Shown one piece after another: positions 25,498-33,777 of a stretch of 64,000 nucleotides of DNA. The translations under genes were made by a program, and so were the position numbers. Source of the DNA: Mycobacterium attenuatum (GTDB lineage: Bacteria > Actinomycetota > Actinomycetes > Mycobacteriales > Mycobacteriaceae); the NCBI RefSeq assembly GCF_900566085.1, contig NZ_UPHT01000150.1, positions 1-64,000 on the forward strand. Direction: 5' to 3'. Position 1 is the first letter of the stretch. Each line of letters starts with the position of its first letter. The notes under the pieces are model-generated. The model did no database searches and was not told the DNA's origin. It saw only the letters and a list, made by a program, of their open reading frames with translations.

Positions 25498-25965
25498 ATG
25501 TTGAACACGACGCCGGTCGAAACGATGGACGCCGGAGATGCGACATTCGATGCTGCCGACCGCTTGGCGATCATCAATTTGCTGGGCGCTTACGCCTACC
25601 TTTACGACCAAGACCACCTCGACGAGCATCGCGGCTTGTTCACCGAGTCACCGGAGCTGTTCTTGGTGCAAGAAGACCACACCCTGTCGGCCGACATGGA
25701 CACGGTGGCATCCCTTGCAGCAGCACGGAAAGCGGCGTTCAACGCCGAGAACAACCGACGTCGGCACGCGATCGATTCGGTGTGGTTCACGAGCCAAACC
25801 GCCACCGAAGCGACCGGCCACTGCTATGTCCAGGTTTTCGCCATCCGTGACGGCGGCCCACCCACCGCCGACTTGACGGCCTGCTACGACTTCACGGCAG
25901 TCAAGCAGCACGGCGTATGGCGATTCAGCCGCTGGGTCCTCGGAATAGACCAGAGCAACACCTGA
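25498..25965 (+). CDS. SnoaL-like NTF2-fold protein
   Basis: This 155-residue protein starts at ATG 25498 directly after a strong GAGGAGG. The pattern RLAIINLLGAYAYLYDQDHLDEHRGLF and the C-terminal YDFTAVKQHGVWRFSRWVLG are typical of the SnoaL-like polyketide-cyclase/dehydratase family (NTF2 cone fold). Members include ring-hydroxylation small subunits, isomerases and dehydratases; nothing here selects one. It is the last gene of the operon and convergent with an acyl-CoA dehydrogenase (20-bp gap). Confidence 0.85.
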   Translation: MLNTTPVETMDAGDATFDAADRLAIINLLGAYAYLYDQDHLDEHRGLFTESPELFLVQEDHTLSADMDTVASLAAARKAAFNAENNRRRHAIDSVWFTSQTATEATGHCYVQVFAIRDGGPPTADLTACYDFTAVKQHGVWRFSRWVLGIDQSNT

Positions 25966-25985
25966 GTCGCGCCCGACGGCGCCCG

Positions 25986-27164
25986 CTAATAGCTCCTCGG
26001 CAGCTTCAAGGCGTGCTCCCCAAGGAAATTCAGGATCATCTCCTGACTGATCGGTGCGATCTTCATCAGGCGGGCCTCGCGGAAGTAACGCGCCACGTGG
26101 TACTCCTCGGCATACCCCATACCGCCGTGGGTTTGCAGCGCCCGGTCGGCCGCGGTGAAACCAGCGTCTGCGCACAGGTACTTGGCGGTATTCGCTTCGC
26201 GCCCACACGGTTTGCCGCTGTCGTAGAGCCACGTCGCCTTACGTAACATCAGCTCAGCGGCGTCCAGGCGGGCCAGCGAATCGGCCAGCGGAAACTGGAT
26301 GCCCTGGTTCATGCCGATCGGCCGGCCGAACACCTCGCGGTCAGTGGCGTACTTGACCGCCTTGTCCAGGGCGGCTCTGCCGATGCCGAGCGCCTCGGCG
26401 GCAATGAGCATCCGCTCCGGGTTCAGCCCGTCCAGGATGTATTGAAAACCCTTGCCTTCCTCGCCGATTCGGTTCTCCACCGGTACTTCGAGGTTGTCGA
26501 TGAACAACTCGTTGGAGCTGACGGCATTGCGGCCCATCTTGCGGATCGGGCGCACGTCGACCCGGCTGCGGTCGAGGTCGGTGAGAAAAAGCGTCATCCC
26601 TTCGGTCTTCTTGGCGCCCCGTCTTTTGACGTCGCCGAGCGACTCCGTGCGGGTCAGCAGCAGGATCTTGTCGGACTCCATCGCCTTGGAGATCCACACC
26701 TTGCGTCCGTTGACGAGATAGCGATCACCGGCGCGTTTCGCGAACGTGGTGATGCGCGAGGTGTCCAGCCCGGCACCGGGTTCGGTCACTCCAAAGCACA
26801 CATGTACCTCGCCGGTTGCGACCCGCGGCAGCGTGCGCGCCTTGAGTTCCGCCGATCCGTGCACCACGACCGGTTGCATGCCGAAGATGGACAGGTGAAT
26901 GGAGCTGGCGGCGTTCATGCCACCGCCCGATTTGGCGACTTCCTCGAGCAATATCGTCGCCTCGGTAATGCCCAGGCCGTGCCCACCGTACTCGACCGGA
27001 ATCGTCATGCCCAGCCAACCACCCCGAGCTACGGCGTTGTAGAACTCCGTCGGAAACTCGTGCGCCTGGTCCTTTTCCATCCAGTAGTGGTCGTCGAACT
27101 TGCCCGCCAATTCCGCCACCGACCGGCGAATCAGTTCCTGGTCATCGGTCAGCTCGAAATCCAT
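25986..27164 (-). CDS. Acyl-CoA dehydrogenase
   Basis: The 392-residue flavoprotein has the family elements VCFGVTEPGAGLDTSRI (FAD/substrate), FERx-type NGRKVWISKA, and GGMGYAEEYHVARYFREARLMKI. Where many members have the catalytic Glu of the YEGT motif, this one has APISQEM, so the base must lie elsewhere, as in the isovaleryl type. It would introduce a 2,3-double bond in an acyl-CoA, passing electrons to ETF. It is downstream of the amidohydrolase at 27254 on the same strand, but a strong hairpin lies between them. A truncated copy of its 3' end lies at 21319. Confidence 0.94.
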   Translation of the reverse strand: MDFELTDDQELIRRSVAELAGKFDDHYWMEKDQAHEFPTEFYNAVARGGWLGMTIPVEYGGHGLGITEATILLEEVAKSGGGMNAASSIHLSIFGMQPVVVHGSAELKARTLPRVATGEVHVCFGVTEPGAGLDTSRITTFAKRAGDRYLVNGRKVWISKAMESDKILLLTRTESLGDVKRRGAKKTEGMTLFLTDLDRSRVDVRPIRKMGRNAVSSNELFIDNLEVPVENRIGEEGKGFQYILDGLNPERMLIAAEALGIGRAALDKAVKYATDREVFGRPIGMNQGIQFPLADSLARLDAAELMLRKATWLYDSGKPCGREANTAKYLCADAGFTAADRALQTHGGMGYAEEYHVARYFREARLMKIAPISQEMILNFLGEHALKLPRSY

Positions 27165-27178
27165 GCCACCTCCCGCGC

Positions 27179-27238
27179 GCGAGCAGACGCAGAAGCACCC
27201 GACACGCCGAGCGTGTCGGGGCTTTTGCGTCTGCTCGC
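27179..27238. terminator. 60-bp hairpin between amidohydrolase and acyl-CoA dehydrogenase
   Basis: Outer arms GCGAGCAGACGCA and TGCGTCTGCTCGC pair perfectly. Inner arms of about 14 bases (ending CGACAC / GTGTCG) pair with few mismatches around a short loop. The element lies between two minus-strand genes, 14 bases from each, and would attenuate or terminate transcription from the amidohydrolase. It resembles a dispersed mycobacterial hairpin and may also mark a rearrangement point. Confidence 0.65.
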
Positions 27239-27253
27239 CACCATGAGGCGGCC

Positions 27254-28552
27254 TCAGTCCTTGTTGCCGGTGAGTTCTTTCGCGCTAGCGGCAAATTCCG
27301 CGAACGACGAACCCGAGCGGGTGTCCTTGTGGTGACTGAGCGCCCGAATAGACACGTCGTGCCCTTCGGCGGCCTTGCGCAGCGCCCCGACCGTCGCCTG
27401 TTCCCGAGGAACATGGGGGAACGGGTCGAACGAGTACCAGCGCATCGCATTCTCGTGAGTGATCTTGTTGATCTCGTCGTCCGGAACGTTGTTGAGCGAC
27501 AATACATCCCACAGCTCCTCGGGCGCGCCCGGCCACATCGAGTCGCTGTGCGGGTAGTCGGCCTCCCAGGCGATGTTGTCGATTCCGATCATGTTGCGCA
27601 GCGCCACACCCACCTTGTCGCTGATGAAGCAGGTCAGGAAGTGCTCACGGAAAACCTCGCTGGGCAGCTTGCCCCCGAAGTTCTGGTGGGTCCACGTGGA
27701 ATGCATCTCGAAGGTACGGTCGGCGCGCTCCAGGAAATACGGAATCCAACCGGTGCCGCCCTCCGACAGCGCGATCTTCAGATCGGGATATTCCTTGATG
27801 GGCCGCGACCACAACAGGTCCGCGGCAGCCTGCACGATGTTCATCGGCTGTAGGGTGATCATCACGTCCATCGGCGCGTCGGGCGCGGTGATAGCCAGCC
27901 TGCCCGAGCTCCCGATGTGGATGTTCATCACGGTGTTGGTGTCGCACAACGCTTTCCACAGCGGATTCCAATACTCGTTGTGGAAGCTGGGGTAGCCCAT
28001 CGCCGCCGGGTTCTCGGTGAAGGTCAGCGCGTGCACACCCTTTTTCGACACCCGCCGCACCTCGGCCGCGCACGCCTCGGCATCCCAGATGACCGGGATC
28101 GCCATCGGGATGAACCGCGCCGGATACGCACCGCACCATTCGTCGATGTGCCAGTCGTTGTAGGCCTGCACCAGCGCGATCGAAAAATCGGGATCGTCGG
28201 TGGCGAACAGCCTGGCGGCAAAGCCGGGGAAGGACGGGAAGCAGATCGAGGCCAAGATCCCCCCGGCGTTCATGTCCTTGATGCGTTCGTCGACGTTGTA
28301 GCAACCCGGCCGGATCTCGTCCAGGCCCGTGGGCTCGATGCCGTACTCCTCCTTGGGCCTGCCGGCCACCGCGTTGAGCGCCACGTTGGGGATGACGGTG
28401 TCGCGGAACTTCCACATGTCCGAGCCGTCGGGGTTGTGCACCAGCCTCGGGGCGTCGTCGAGGTATTTCGATGCCAGGTGATTCTTGAACATGTTCGGCG
28501 GCTCGACGGTGTGGTCGTCGACGCTGATCAGGACCATGTCCTCTTTGTTCAT
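27254..28552 (-). CDS. Amidohydrolase-2 family metal-dependent hydrolase
   Basis: This 432-residue protein starts at ATG 28552 with GGAGAGG upstream. Expected metal-site elements are present: ISVDDHTVEPP at the N-terminus, NIHIGSSG in the middle and AWEADYPHSDSMWP near the C-terminus. A tail of about 60 residues follows the barrel. The family decarboxylates or hydrolyses acids from ring cleavage; substrate unknown. It is divergent from the CMD-Rieske operon across a 293-bp region with a candidate TetR operator, so it may belong to the same regulon. Confidence 0.9.
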   Translation of the reverse strand: MNKEDMVLISVDDHTVEPPNMFKNHLASKYLDDAPRLVHNPDGSDMWKFRDTVIPNVALNAVAGRPKEEYGIEPTGLDEIRPGCYNVDERIKDMNAGGILASICFPSFPGFAARLFATDDPDFSIALVQAYNDWHIDEWCGAYPARFIPMAIPVIWDAEACAAEVRRVSKKGVHALTFTENPAAMGYPSFHNEYWNPLWKALCDTNTVMNIHIGSSGRLAITAPDAPMDVMITLQPMNIVQAAADLLWSRPIKEYPDLKIALSEGGTGWIPYFLERADRTFEMHSTWTHQNFGGKLPSEVFREHFLTCFISDKVGVALRNMIGIDNIAWEADYPHSDSMWPGAPEELWDVLSLNNVPDDEINKITHENAMRWYSFDPFPHVPREQATVGALRKAAEGHDVSIRALSHHKDTRSGSSFAEFAASAKELTGNKD

Positions 28553-28653
28553 GGCCGTACCCCTCTCCGTTGGGTCCTTGGAGCATCTTCACGCGTATCT
28601 TCACGCGCGGCCAGCGAGCCGGCATCGGCGAGCCGTCTGCCTCCAAGCTCTCT

Positions 28654-28668
28654 ATAGTTGGAAACTAT
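28654..28668. promoter_or_regulatory. Inverted repeat ATAGTT-GGA-AACTAT
   Basis: This perfect 6-3-6 inverted repeat lies in the divergent region between the amidohydrolase and the CMD gene, about 100 bp upstream of the amidohydrolase start. It has the same geometry as the GAGAAT box 117 bp away but an unrelated sequence, so it could bind a second regulator. Confidence 0.4.
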
Positions 28669-28784
28669 CTTCTCGCGTAGTGAGAATCAACATTCAGCGA
28701 GCCGTGTGGGCCGGTGCCGCTGTGCCGCGAGGACCACCGGCATTGACCCCGGAAACGAATCGTGCAAGTCTATTAGCTGGAAAT

Positions 28785-28799
28785 GAGAATCTAATTCTC
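28785..28799. promoter_or_regulatory. Candidate TetR operator GAGAAT-CTA-ATTCTC
   Basis: This perfect inverted repeat is identical in both arms to the site beside the TetR gene at 37444, and lies 46 bp upstream of the CMD gene start. It is well placed to control the 28846-34587 operon and perhaps the divergent amidohydrolase. Divergent half-sites TTCTC/GAGAA at 28670-28686 lie nearby. Confidence 0.65.
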
Positions 28800-28845
28800 C
28801 GCATGAGAGAGGGACTCGAACAACGCGCTGAGAGGAGGCCGTCGG

Positions 28846-29691
28846 ATGCGTCTGCCGCCGCTGCCGGCCGACCAGTGGGATGAGGCTGTCCGGCAATCGC
28901 TCTCGGGCATGCTGTCCCCGCAACGCTGCAATCCGCACGACGCCGGCAACGCGCTGTCGACGTTCGCCAATCACCCGGCGCTGGCCAAGGCGTTCCTGAG
29001 GTTCAACATGCACCTGTTGTTCGCCTCCACATTGCCGCCCCGGGTCCGCGAGCTGGCCATCCTGCGGATCGCGCATCGACGCGCCTGCGCCTACGAGTGG
29101 ACCCATCACGTATCGCTGGCCCGACAGGCCGGAATCAGCGAAGACGAGGTGGCCGCCGTCCGCCGCGGTGCAGCCGCCGACGACTTCGAACGCGCGGTGC
29201 TGACCGGGGTGGACGAGCTCGACGAGAAGTCGCGGTTGTCCAACGAGACCTGGGCCGCTCTCGGCGAACGCCTCGACGACCGCCAGCGCATGGACTACGT
29301 CTTCACGGTCGGCTGCTACGCGCTACTGGCCATGGCCTTCAACACTTTTGGCGTGGAGCTCGAACAGGACTCGAAACAGGACTCGAACAGGACTCGAAAC
29401 AGGACTCGAACAGGACTCGAAACAGGACTCGAAACAGGACTCGAAACAGGAGAGGTAGCGCCTTGCCCCATTTCACCAAACCAGCCGCCGGCAGCTGGAC
29501 GCAAAACTATCCCGAACTGGGCACCGCACCCGTCAACTACACCGATTCGATCGACCCGCAGTACTTCGCCGACGAACAGCGGGCCATCTTCGGGCGCACC
29601 TGGCTCAACATCGGCCGCGTCGAACGCCTGCCCCGCACCGGCAGCTACTTCACCAAGGAGCTGCCGTCGGCCGGTGCCGGCATGTCGGTGA
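28846..29691 (+). CDS. Carboxymuconolactone decarboxylase (CMD/AhpD)-like protein with repeat-altered C-terminus
   Basis: The open frame encodes 281 residues, of which only about the first 172 look like the family: NPHDAGNALSTFANHPALAK, RELAILRIAHRRACAYEWTHH, and a C-terminal helix ending AFNTFGVELE. After that, an 11/12-bp tandem array is translated in three successive frames (QDSKQ, RTRNR, LETG). The frame then runs on for about 80 Ser/Pro-rich residues inside the following Rieske gene. With a different number of 11-bp units the frame would stop at a TAG just after the array (QER-stop). CMD-like proteins act on lactone or peroxide substrates; the role here is unknown. First gene of a seven-gene plus-strand operon. 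Confidence 0.82.
   Translation: MRLPPLPADQWDEAVRQSLSGMLSPQRCNPHDAGNALSTFANHPALAKAFLRFNMHLLFASTLPPRVRELAILRIAHRRACAYEWTHHVSLARQAGISEDEVAAVRRGAAADDFERAVLTGVDELDEKSRLSNETWAALGERLDDRQRMDYVFTVGCYALLAMAFNTFGVELEQDSKQDSNRTRNRTRTGLETGLETGLETGEVAPCPISPNQPPAAGRKTIPNWAPHPSTTPIRSTRSTSPTNSGPSSGAPGSTSAASNACPAPAATSPRSCRRPVPACR
29359..29451 (+). repeat. Eight tandem units of 11 or 12 bp in the CMD gene
   Basis: Units CTCGAACAGGA (11 bp, three copies) and CTCGAAACAGGA (12 bp, five copies) alternate as 11-12-11-12-11-12-12-12, total 93 bp. Each 11-bp unit shifts the reading frame by one, so copy number sets where the CMD protein ends. The array abuts the ribosome site of the Rieske gene (GGAGAGG) and each unit itself ends in CAGGA. 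Confidence 0.95.
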
Positions 29692-30755
29692 TCGTCGTCA
29701 AGGGCAAGGACGGCGTGATCCGGGCATTCCACAATATCTGCCGCCACCGCGGAAACAAGCTGGTGTGGAACGACTTTCCGCACGAAGAGACCGCCGGCAC
29801 CTGCCGGCAGTTCACCTGCAAGTACCACGCGTGGCGTTACAGCCTCGACGGCGAATTGACCTTCATTCAGCAGGAGGACGAGTTCTTCGACGTCGACAAG
29901 AGCCAATACGGCCTCAAGCCGGTGCGCTGCGAGGTATGGGAGGGGTTCGTCTTCGTCAACCTCGATCCGGAAGCTGCCCCGCTAGCCGAATATCTGGGCA
30001 CGATGGCCAAGGGCCTGGAAGGATACCCCTTTCACGAGATGACCGAAGTCTATTCGTACAAGGCCGAAGTCAGCAGCAACTGGAAGCTGTTCATCGACGC
30101 GTTCGCGGAGTTCTACCATGCGCCGGTACTGCATCAGGGCCAGTACACCAAGGATGAAGCTGCCAAGATGATGAAGTACGGATTCGAGGCGCTGCACTAC
30201 GAGATTACGGGCCCGCACGCGATGATCTCGGTCTGGGGCGGTCAGTCGCCGCCTGCCGACCTGAGCATGGTCAAACCCATGGACCGGGTGTTGCGCAGCG
30301 GGCTGTTCGGTCCCTGGGACCGGCCCGACGTGATCAATGAGTTCGGCGAGCTGCCGCCGGGCGTCAACCCGTGCAAGGCCAAGCAGTGGGGCATCGACTC
30401 TTTTCTGTTCTTCCCCAACTTCATGCTGTTGATCTGGGCGCCGGGGTGGTATCTCACCTACCACTATTGGCCGACCACCGTGGACAAGCACATCTTCGAG
30501 ACCAGCCTGTACTTCGTGCCCCCGCGAAACGCACGCGAACGACTGGCCCAAGAGCTGGCCGCGGTGACCTTCAAGGAATACGCGCTGCAGGACGCCAACA
30601 CCCTGGAGGCCACCCAGACCATGATCGGCACCAAGGTTGTCACCGACTTTCCGCTGTGCGATCAGGAGATCCTGCTTCGCCATCTGCACAAGATGACCGG
30701 AGACTACGTCAAGGAGTACCGCAACAATGGCCACGCCACGCACGCTGCCCGCTGA
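29463..30755 (+). CDS. Rieske non-heme iron oxygenase, alpha subunit
   Basis: This 430-residue protein starts at TTG 29463 (MPHFTKPAAG), nine bases after GGAGAGG; no ATG fits. The N-terminal Rieske domain has CRHRG and CKYHAWRYS (Cys-x-His ... Cys-x2-His). The catalytic domain has DAFAEFYHAPVLH, carrying the two histidines of the mononuclear iron site. It would mono- or dioxygenate an aromatic or polycyclic substrate using electrons from a reductase not encoded next door; the free-standing Rieske ferredoxin and NuoF-like genes nearer the left end are candidates. No beta subunit follows; two SnoaL/NTF2-fold proteins in the window have that general fold. Confidence 0.93.
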   Translation: MPHFTKPAAGSWTQNYPELGTAPVNYTDSIDPQYFADEQRAIFGRTWLNIGRVERLPRTGSYFTKELPSAGAGMSVIVVKGKDGVIRAFHNICRHRGNKLVWNDFPHEETAGTCRQFTCKYHAWRYSLDGELTFIQQEDEFFDVDKSQYGLKPVRCEVWEGFVFVNLDPEAAPLAEYLGTMAKGLEGYPFHEMTEVYSYKAEVSSNWKLFIDAFAEFYHAPVLHQGQYTKDEAAKMMKYGFEALHYEITGPHAMISVWGGQSPPADLSMVKPMDRVLRSGLFGPWDRPDVINEFGELPPGVNPCKAKQWGIDSFLFFPNFMLLIWAPGWYLTYHYWPTTVDKHIFETSLYFVPPRNARERLAQELAAVTFKEYALQDANTLEATQTMIGTKVVTDFPLCDQEILLRHLHKMTGDYVKEYRNNGHATHAAR

Positions 30756-31062
30756 ATTCGCTGACCTCGAACCGTATTTGGACTGGGACCTGGCCAGCGA
30801 GCCCGAGCGCTACGCCAAGCGGTTGGCGTCCTCGATGCTGGAGATGCAGGCGTTCTACGATGCCGCGTTCCACCGACTCAACGACGCGATCGCCTACTGT
30901 GACAAATACCCACTCGACGAGCTGCCCGAGGACGCGCGGACGCTGATGCACGTGATGCAATCGCTGATCATGGTGTCGTTTCCGGTGGAGGCCTGGAAGC
31001 AGCCGCGGGTACCCGACAGCGGCGCCGCGTGGGTGGAACTGATCAAGGAGCCGGTGATCTGA
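30727..31062 (+). CDS. Small conserved protein of the Rieske operon
   Basis: This is a 111-residue soluble acidic protein (MATPRTLPAEFADLEPYLDWDLASEPERY) predicted mostly helical, with no catalytic motif or signal. ATG 30727 overlaps the Rieske gene end by 29 bp and has GGAG about 10 bases upstream, so it is translationally coupled. Position suggests an accessory or stabilising factor for the oxygenase or the amidohydrolase that follows after 4 bp. I do not recognise the family. Confidence 0.75.
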   Translation: MATPRTLPAEFADLEPYLDWDLASEPERYAKRLASSMLEMQAFYDAAFHRLNDAIAYCDKYPLDELPEDARTLMHVMQSLIMVSFPVEAWKQPRVPDSGAAWVELIKEPVI

Positions 31063-31066
31063 CAAG

Positions 31067-32287
31067 GTGATAACGGTCAGGGCTGCCGGGCTGCTGGACG
31101 TCGACGCCGGCGAGATCGTCCGGCCCGGCGTAGTGCGGGTCGACGGCGACCGGATTGCCCGCATCGGTGGCGATTCCACAGGTAAGGTCATCGATCTCGG
31201 CGACCAGATCCTGCTGCCCGGGCTGATGGACATGGAAGTCAATCTGCTCATGGGCGGACGCGGCGAGAAGCCCGGTTTGTCACAGGTGCAGGATGACCCG
31301 CCGACGCGGGTGTTGCGGGCGGTGGGAAATGCCCGCCGCACGTTGCGCGCCGGGTTCACCACCGTGCGCAACCTGGGCCTGTTCGTCAAGACTGGCGGGT
31401 ACCTGCTCGATGTCGCGCTGGGCAAGGCCATCGATGCGGGCTGGATCGACGGACCTCGAATTGTGCCTGCCGGCCACGCTATTACGCCCACCGGCGGGCA
31501 CCTGGACCCGACGATGTTCGCCGCCTTCGCGCCGCATGTGCTGGACCTGACCGTCGAGGAAGGCATCGCCAACGGTGTCGACGAGATCCGCAAGGCGGTG
31601 CGTTACCAGATCAAGCATGGCGCCCAGCTGATCAAGGTCTGCTGTTCGGGCGGAGTGATGTCGATGACCGGGCCGCCTGGCGCACAACACTATTCCGACG
31701 ACGAACTGCGTGCCATCGTCGACGAGGCGCACCGGCGCGGCCTGCGGGTCGCCGCGCACACGCACGGCGCGGACGCGGTCAAGCACGCCGTCGCCGCCGG
31801 GATCGACTGCATCGAGCATGGCTTCCTCGTCGACGACGAGGCGATCGCGATGATGGTGCAGCACGGCACGTTTCTGGTGAGCACGCGCCGTCTGGCCGAC
31901 GGCAACGCGATGGACATTTCCCACGCCCCACCCGAGCTACAGGCCAAGGCCGCCGAAATGTTCCCGAGTGCCCGCACCTCGATAGTGGCCGCTTACCACG
32001 CCGGCGTGAAGATCGCCGTCGGCACGGACGCGCCGGCGATACCGCACGGCCGCAACGCCGACGAGCTGGTCACCCTCGTCGAGTGGGGCATCCCGCCGCT
32101 GGCCGCCCTGCGGGCGGCCACGGTGACCGCAGCCGAGCTGATCAATGTGACCGACCGGGGCAGGCTCGCCGTGGGCACGCTTGCCGACATCATTGCGGTG
32201 CCAGGAAACCCGTTGCAAGACATCACCGTTACCCGCAGCGTCGGCTTCGTCATGAAAGGCGGCAAAGTTTATGTCCAGCAGAACTGA
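31067..32287 (+). CDS. Amidohydrolase (imidazolonepropionase-like), HxH motif lost
   Basis: This 406-residue protein starts at GTG 31067, four bases after the previous stop. It has the split beta-sandwich plus TIM-barrel layout of the amidohydrolase-1 family. The usual LPGLIDxHxH reads LLPGLMDMEVNLL, so both N-terminal metal histidines are replaced (Glu and Asn). The other ligands are kept: Lys in QLIKVCCSGG, His in VAAHTHGAD, His in CIEHGF, and Asp in VGTDAPAIPHG. A one-metal site is therefore possible. C-terminal LADIIAVPGNPLQD is standard. It overlaps the SnoaL-like gene by 17 bp. Substrate unknown. Confidence 0.88.
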   Translation: MITVRAAGLLDVDAGEIVRPGVVRVDGDRIARIGGDSTGKVIDLGDQILLPGLMDMEVNLLMGGRGEKPGLSQVQDDPPTRVLRAVGNARRTLRAGFTTVRNLGLFVKTGGYLLDVALGKAIDAGWIDGPRIVPAGHAITPTGGHLDPTMFAAFAPHVLDLTVEEGIANGVDEIRKAVRYQIKHGAQLIKVCCSGGVMSMTGPPGAQHYSDDELRAIVDEAHRRGLRVAAHTHGADAVKHAVAAGIDCIEHGFLVDDEAIAMMVQHGTFLVSTRRLADGNAMDISHAPPELQAKAAEMFPSARTSIVAAYHAGVKIAVGTDAPAIPHGRNADELVTLVEWGIPPLAALRAATVTAAELINVTDRGRLAVGTLADIIAVPGNPLQDITVTRSVGFVMKGGKVYVQQN

Positions 32288-32690
32288 CGACCTGGTTGAG
32301 ATCCAGCAGTTGCTGGCACGGTATGCCGTCACCATCACCCAGGAAGACATCGAGGGGCTGCTGAGCGTCTTCACACCCGACGGGACCTACAGCGCATTCG
32401 GCGACACCTATCACCTCGACAGGTTGCCGGAACTGGTGGCCGCGGCCCCAAAGGGCCTGTTCCTCACCGGAACCGCGTTGCTGGAACTCGACGGTGACGC
32501 AGGCACCGGTACCCAGCCGCTGTGCTTTGTCGAACAAGCCACCCACGATATGCGCATCGGCTACTACCGCGACACCTACGTGCGCACCGCCGCCGGCTGG
32601 CGGCTGAAAACCCGAGCGATGACGTTCATTCGGCGTAACGGCGTGCACGACTCCGGACGTCCGCACGCCGTCGGACGTCCGGCACCGTGA
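32271..32690 (+). CDS. SnoaL-like NTF2-fold protein
   Basis: The 139-residue protein starts MSSRTDDLVEIQQLLARYAVTITQEDIEGLLSVF and continues with YVRTAAGWRLKTRAMTFIRR, the standard SnoaL-like pattern. It overlaps the amidohydrolase by 17 bp and the acyl-CoA dehydrogenase by four bases (GTGA). It is distantly like the protein at 25498. Its function could be as dehydratase, isomerase or oxygenase accessory subunit. The extreme C-terminus is encoded by two CGGACGTCCG palindromes and may not be functional. Confidence 0.85.
   Translation: MSSRTDDLVEIQQLLARYAVTITQEDIEGLLSVFTPDGTYSAFGDTYHLDRLPELVAAAPKGLFLTGTALLELDGDAGTGTQPLCFVEQATHDMRIGYYRDTYVRTAAGWRLKTRAMTFIRRNGVHDSGRPHAVGRPAP
32653..32682. repeat. 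Twin palindromes CGGACGTCCG forming a hairpin
   Basis: CCGGACGTCCG and CGGACGTCCGG are separated by eight bases. Each is nearly self-complementary and the two pair with each other. The element lies inside the last codons of the SnoaL-like gene just before the next start, where it could affect translational coupling. Confidence 0.6.
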
Positions 32691-33775
32691 ATGTCGCGCA
32701 GTTCCGGGCCGACCTGTGCGCATGGCTCGACGACCACGATCTGACACCCGGGCCCGACCACTCCCTGCACGCGCAGATGCGGCAACTCGCCCGTGTCCAC
32801 CGCGCTTTGTACGATGCCGGCTGGATGCGCTACGGCTGGCCGGTCGACGTCGGCGGGTGGGGCGGACCCGCGCTGCTGCGCGCGATCGTCGGCGAGGAGG
32901 TGGTCGGTCGCCGTCTGGCCGAACCGGGTCCGTATTCGATGGTCGAGGTCCTCGCGCCCACGATGATCGATTATGCGCCAACAGAACTCGCCACACAGCT
33001 GGTTCCGCGGCTGCTGAGCGGACGTGAGCACTGGTGTCAGGGCTTTTCGGAGCCTGGGTCTGGCAGCGACCTGGCGTCGTTGTCCACCCGCGCCACCCCG
33101 CACGGGGACGACTGGATTGTCAACGGGCAGAAAGTCTGGACCAGCTTTGCGCAATTCGCCACCCGGTGCATCCTGCTCACCCGCACCGCGCCGGGGCACG
33201 CGGGACTTACCGCGTTTCTGGTTGATCTGGACACGCCCGGCATCACCGTTCGCCCGCTGCGCACCATGCACGGTGTCGATGAATTCTGCGAGGTCTACTA
33301 CGACGACGTGGTGGTTTCGGCCGGCCGGATGCTCGGGCGCCCGGGAGACGGCTGGCGGGTCGCGATGGACCTGTTGCCCCATGAGCGCTCGACCTGCTTC
33401 TGGCAACGAATCGCCTACCTGTATTCCCGATTGGACGCGCTGATCGCCGAGGCTGACGATCCCGACGAATCAGCGCTTGGTGCAGCCTATCTCGCGTTGC
33501 ACACGCTGCGCTGCCGATCCCGCGCCACCCAGCACAGAGTTGCCGGCGGCACGCGACTCGGGCCAGAGACCTCGATCGACAAGGTGCTGTTGGCGACCGC
33601 CGAGCAACGCCTCTACGACACGGTCCGTGACCTGCTGCCCGGAACGCTGGAGCTCGACGACACACCCTGGCGTTCGGAGTACTTGTACGCGCGGGCGGCG
33701 ACCATCTACGGCGGTACCGCCGAGATTCAGCGCAACATCATCGCCCGCCGGTTGCTCGACCTCGGGAGGGAATAG
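32687..33775 (+). CDS. Acyl-CoA dehydrogenase, large subunit of a likely heteromeric pair
   Basis: This 362-residue protein starts at GTG 32687 in a 4-bp overlap. It has GFSEPGSGSDLASLSTRA (flavin/substrate loop), VNGQKVWTSFAQFA and TIYGGTAEIQRNIIARRLL. The Glu of YEGT is Gly here, as in subunits of the two-gene (alpha2beta2) dehydrogenases known from mycobacterial steroid degradation. The next gene, two bases downstream, encodes a shorter dehydrogenase-like subunit, so the pair probably forms one enzyme. It acts on a branched or ring-bearing acyl-CoA (inference). Confidence 0.93.
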   Translation: MNVAQFRADLCAWLDDHDLTPGPDHSLHAQMRQLARVHRALYDAGWMRYGWPVDVGGWGGPALLRAIVGEEVVGRRLAEPGPYSMVEVLAPTMIDYAPTELATQLVPRLLSGREHWCQGFSEPGSGSDLASLSTRATPHGDDWIVNGQKVWTSFAQFATRCILLTRTAPGHAGLTAFLVDLDTPGITVRPLRTMHGVDEFCEVYYDDVVVSAGRMLGRPGDGWRVAMDLLPHERSTCFWQRIAYLYSRLDALIAEADDPDESALGAAYLALHTLRCRSRATQHRVAGGTRLGPETSIDKVLLATAEQRLYDTVRDLLPGTLELDDTPWRSEYLYARAATIYGGTAEIQRNIIARRLLDLGRE

Positions 33776-33777
33776 CG

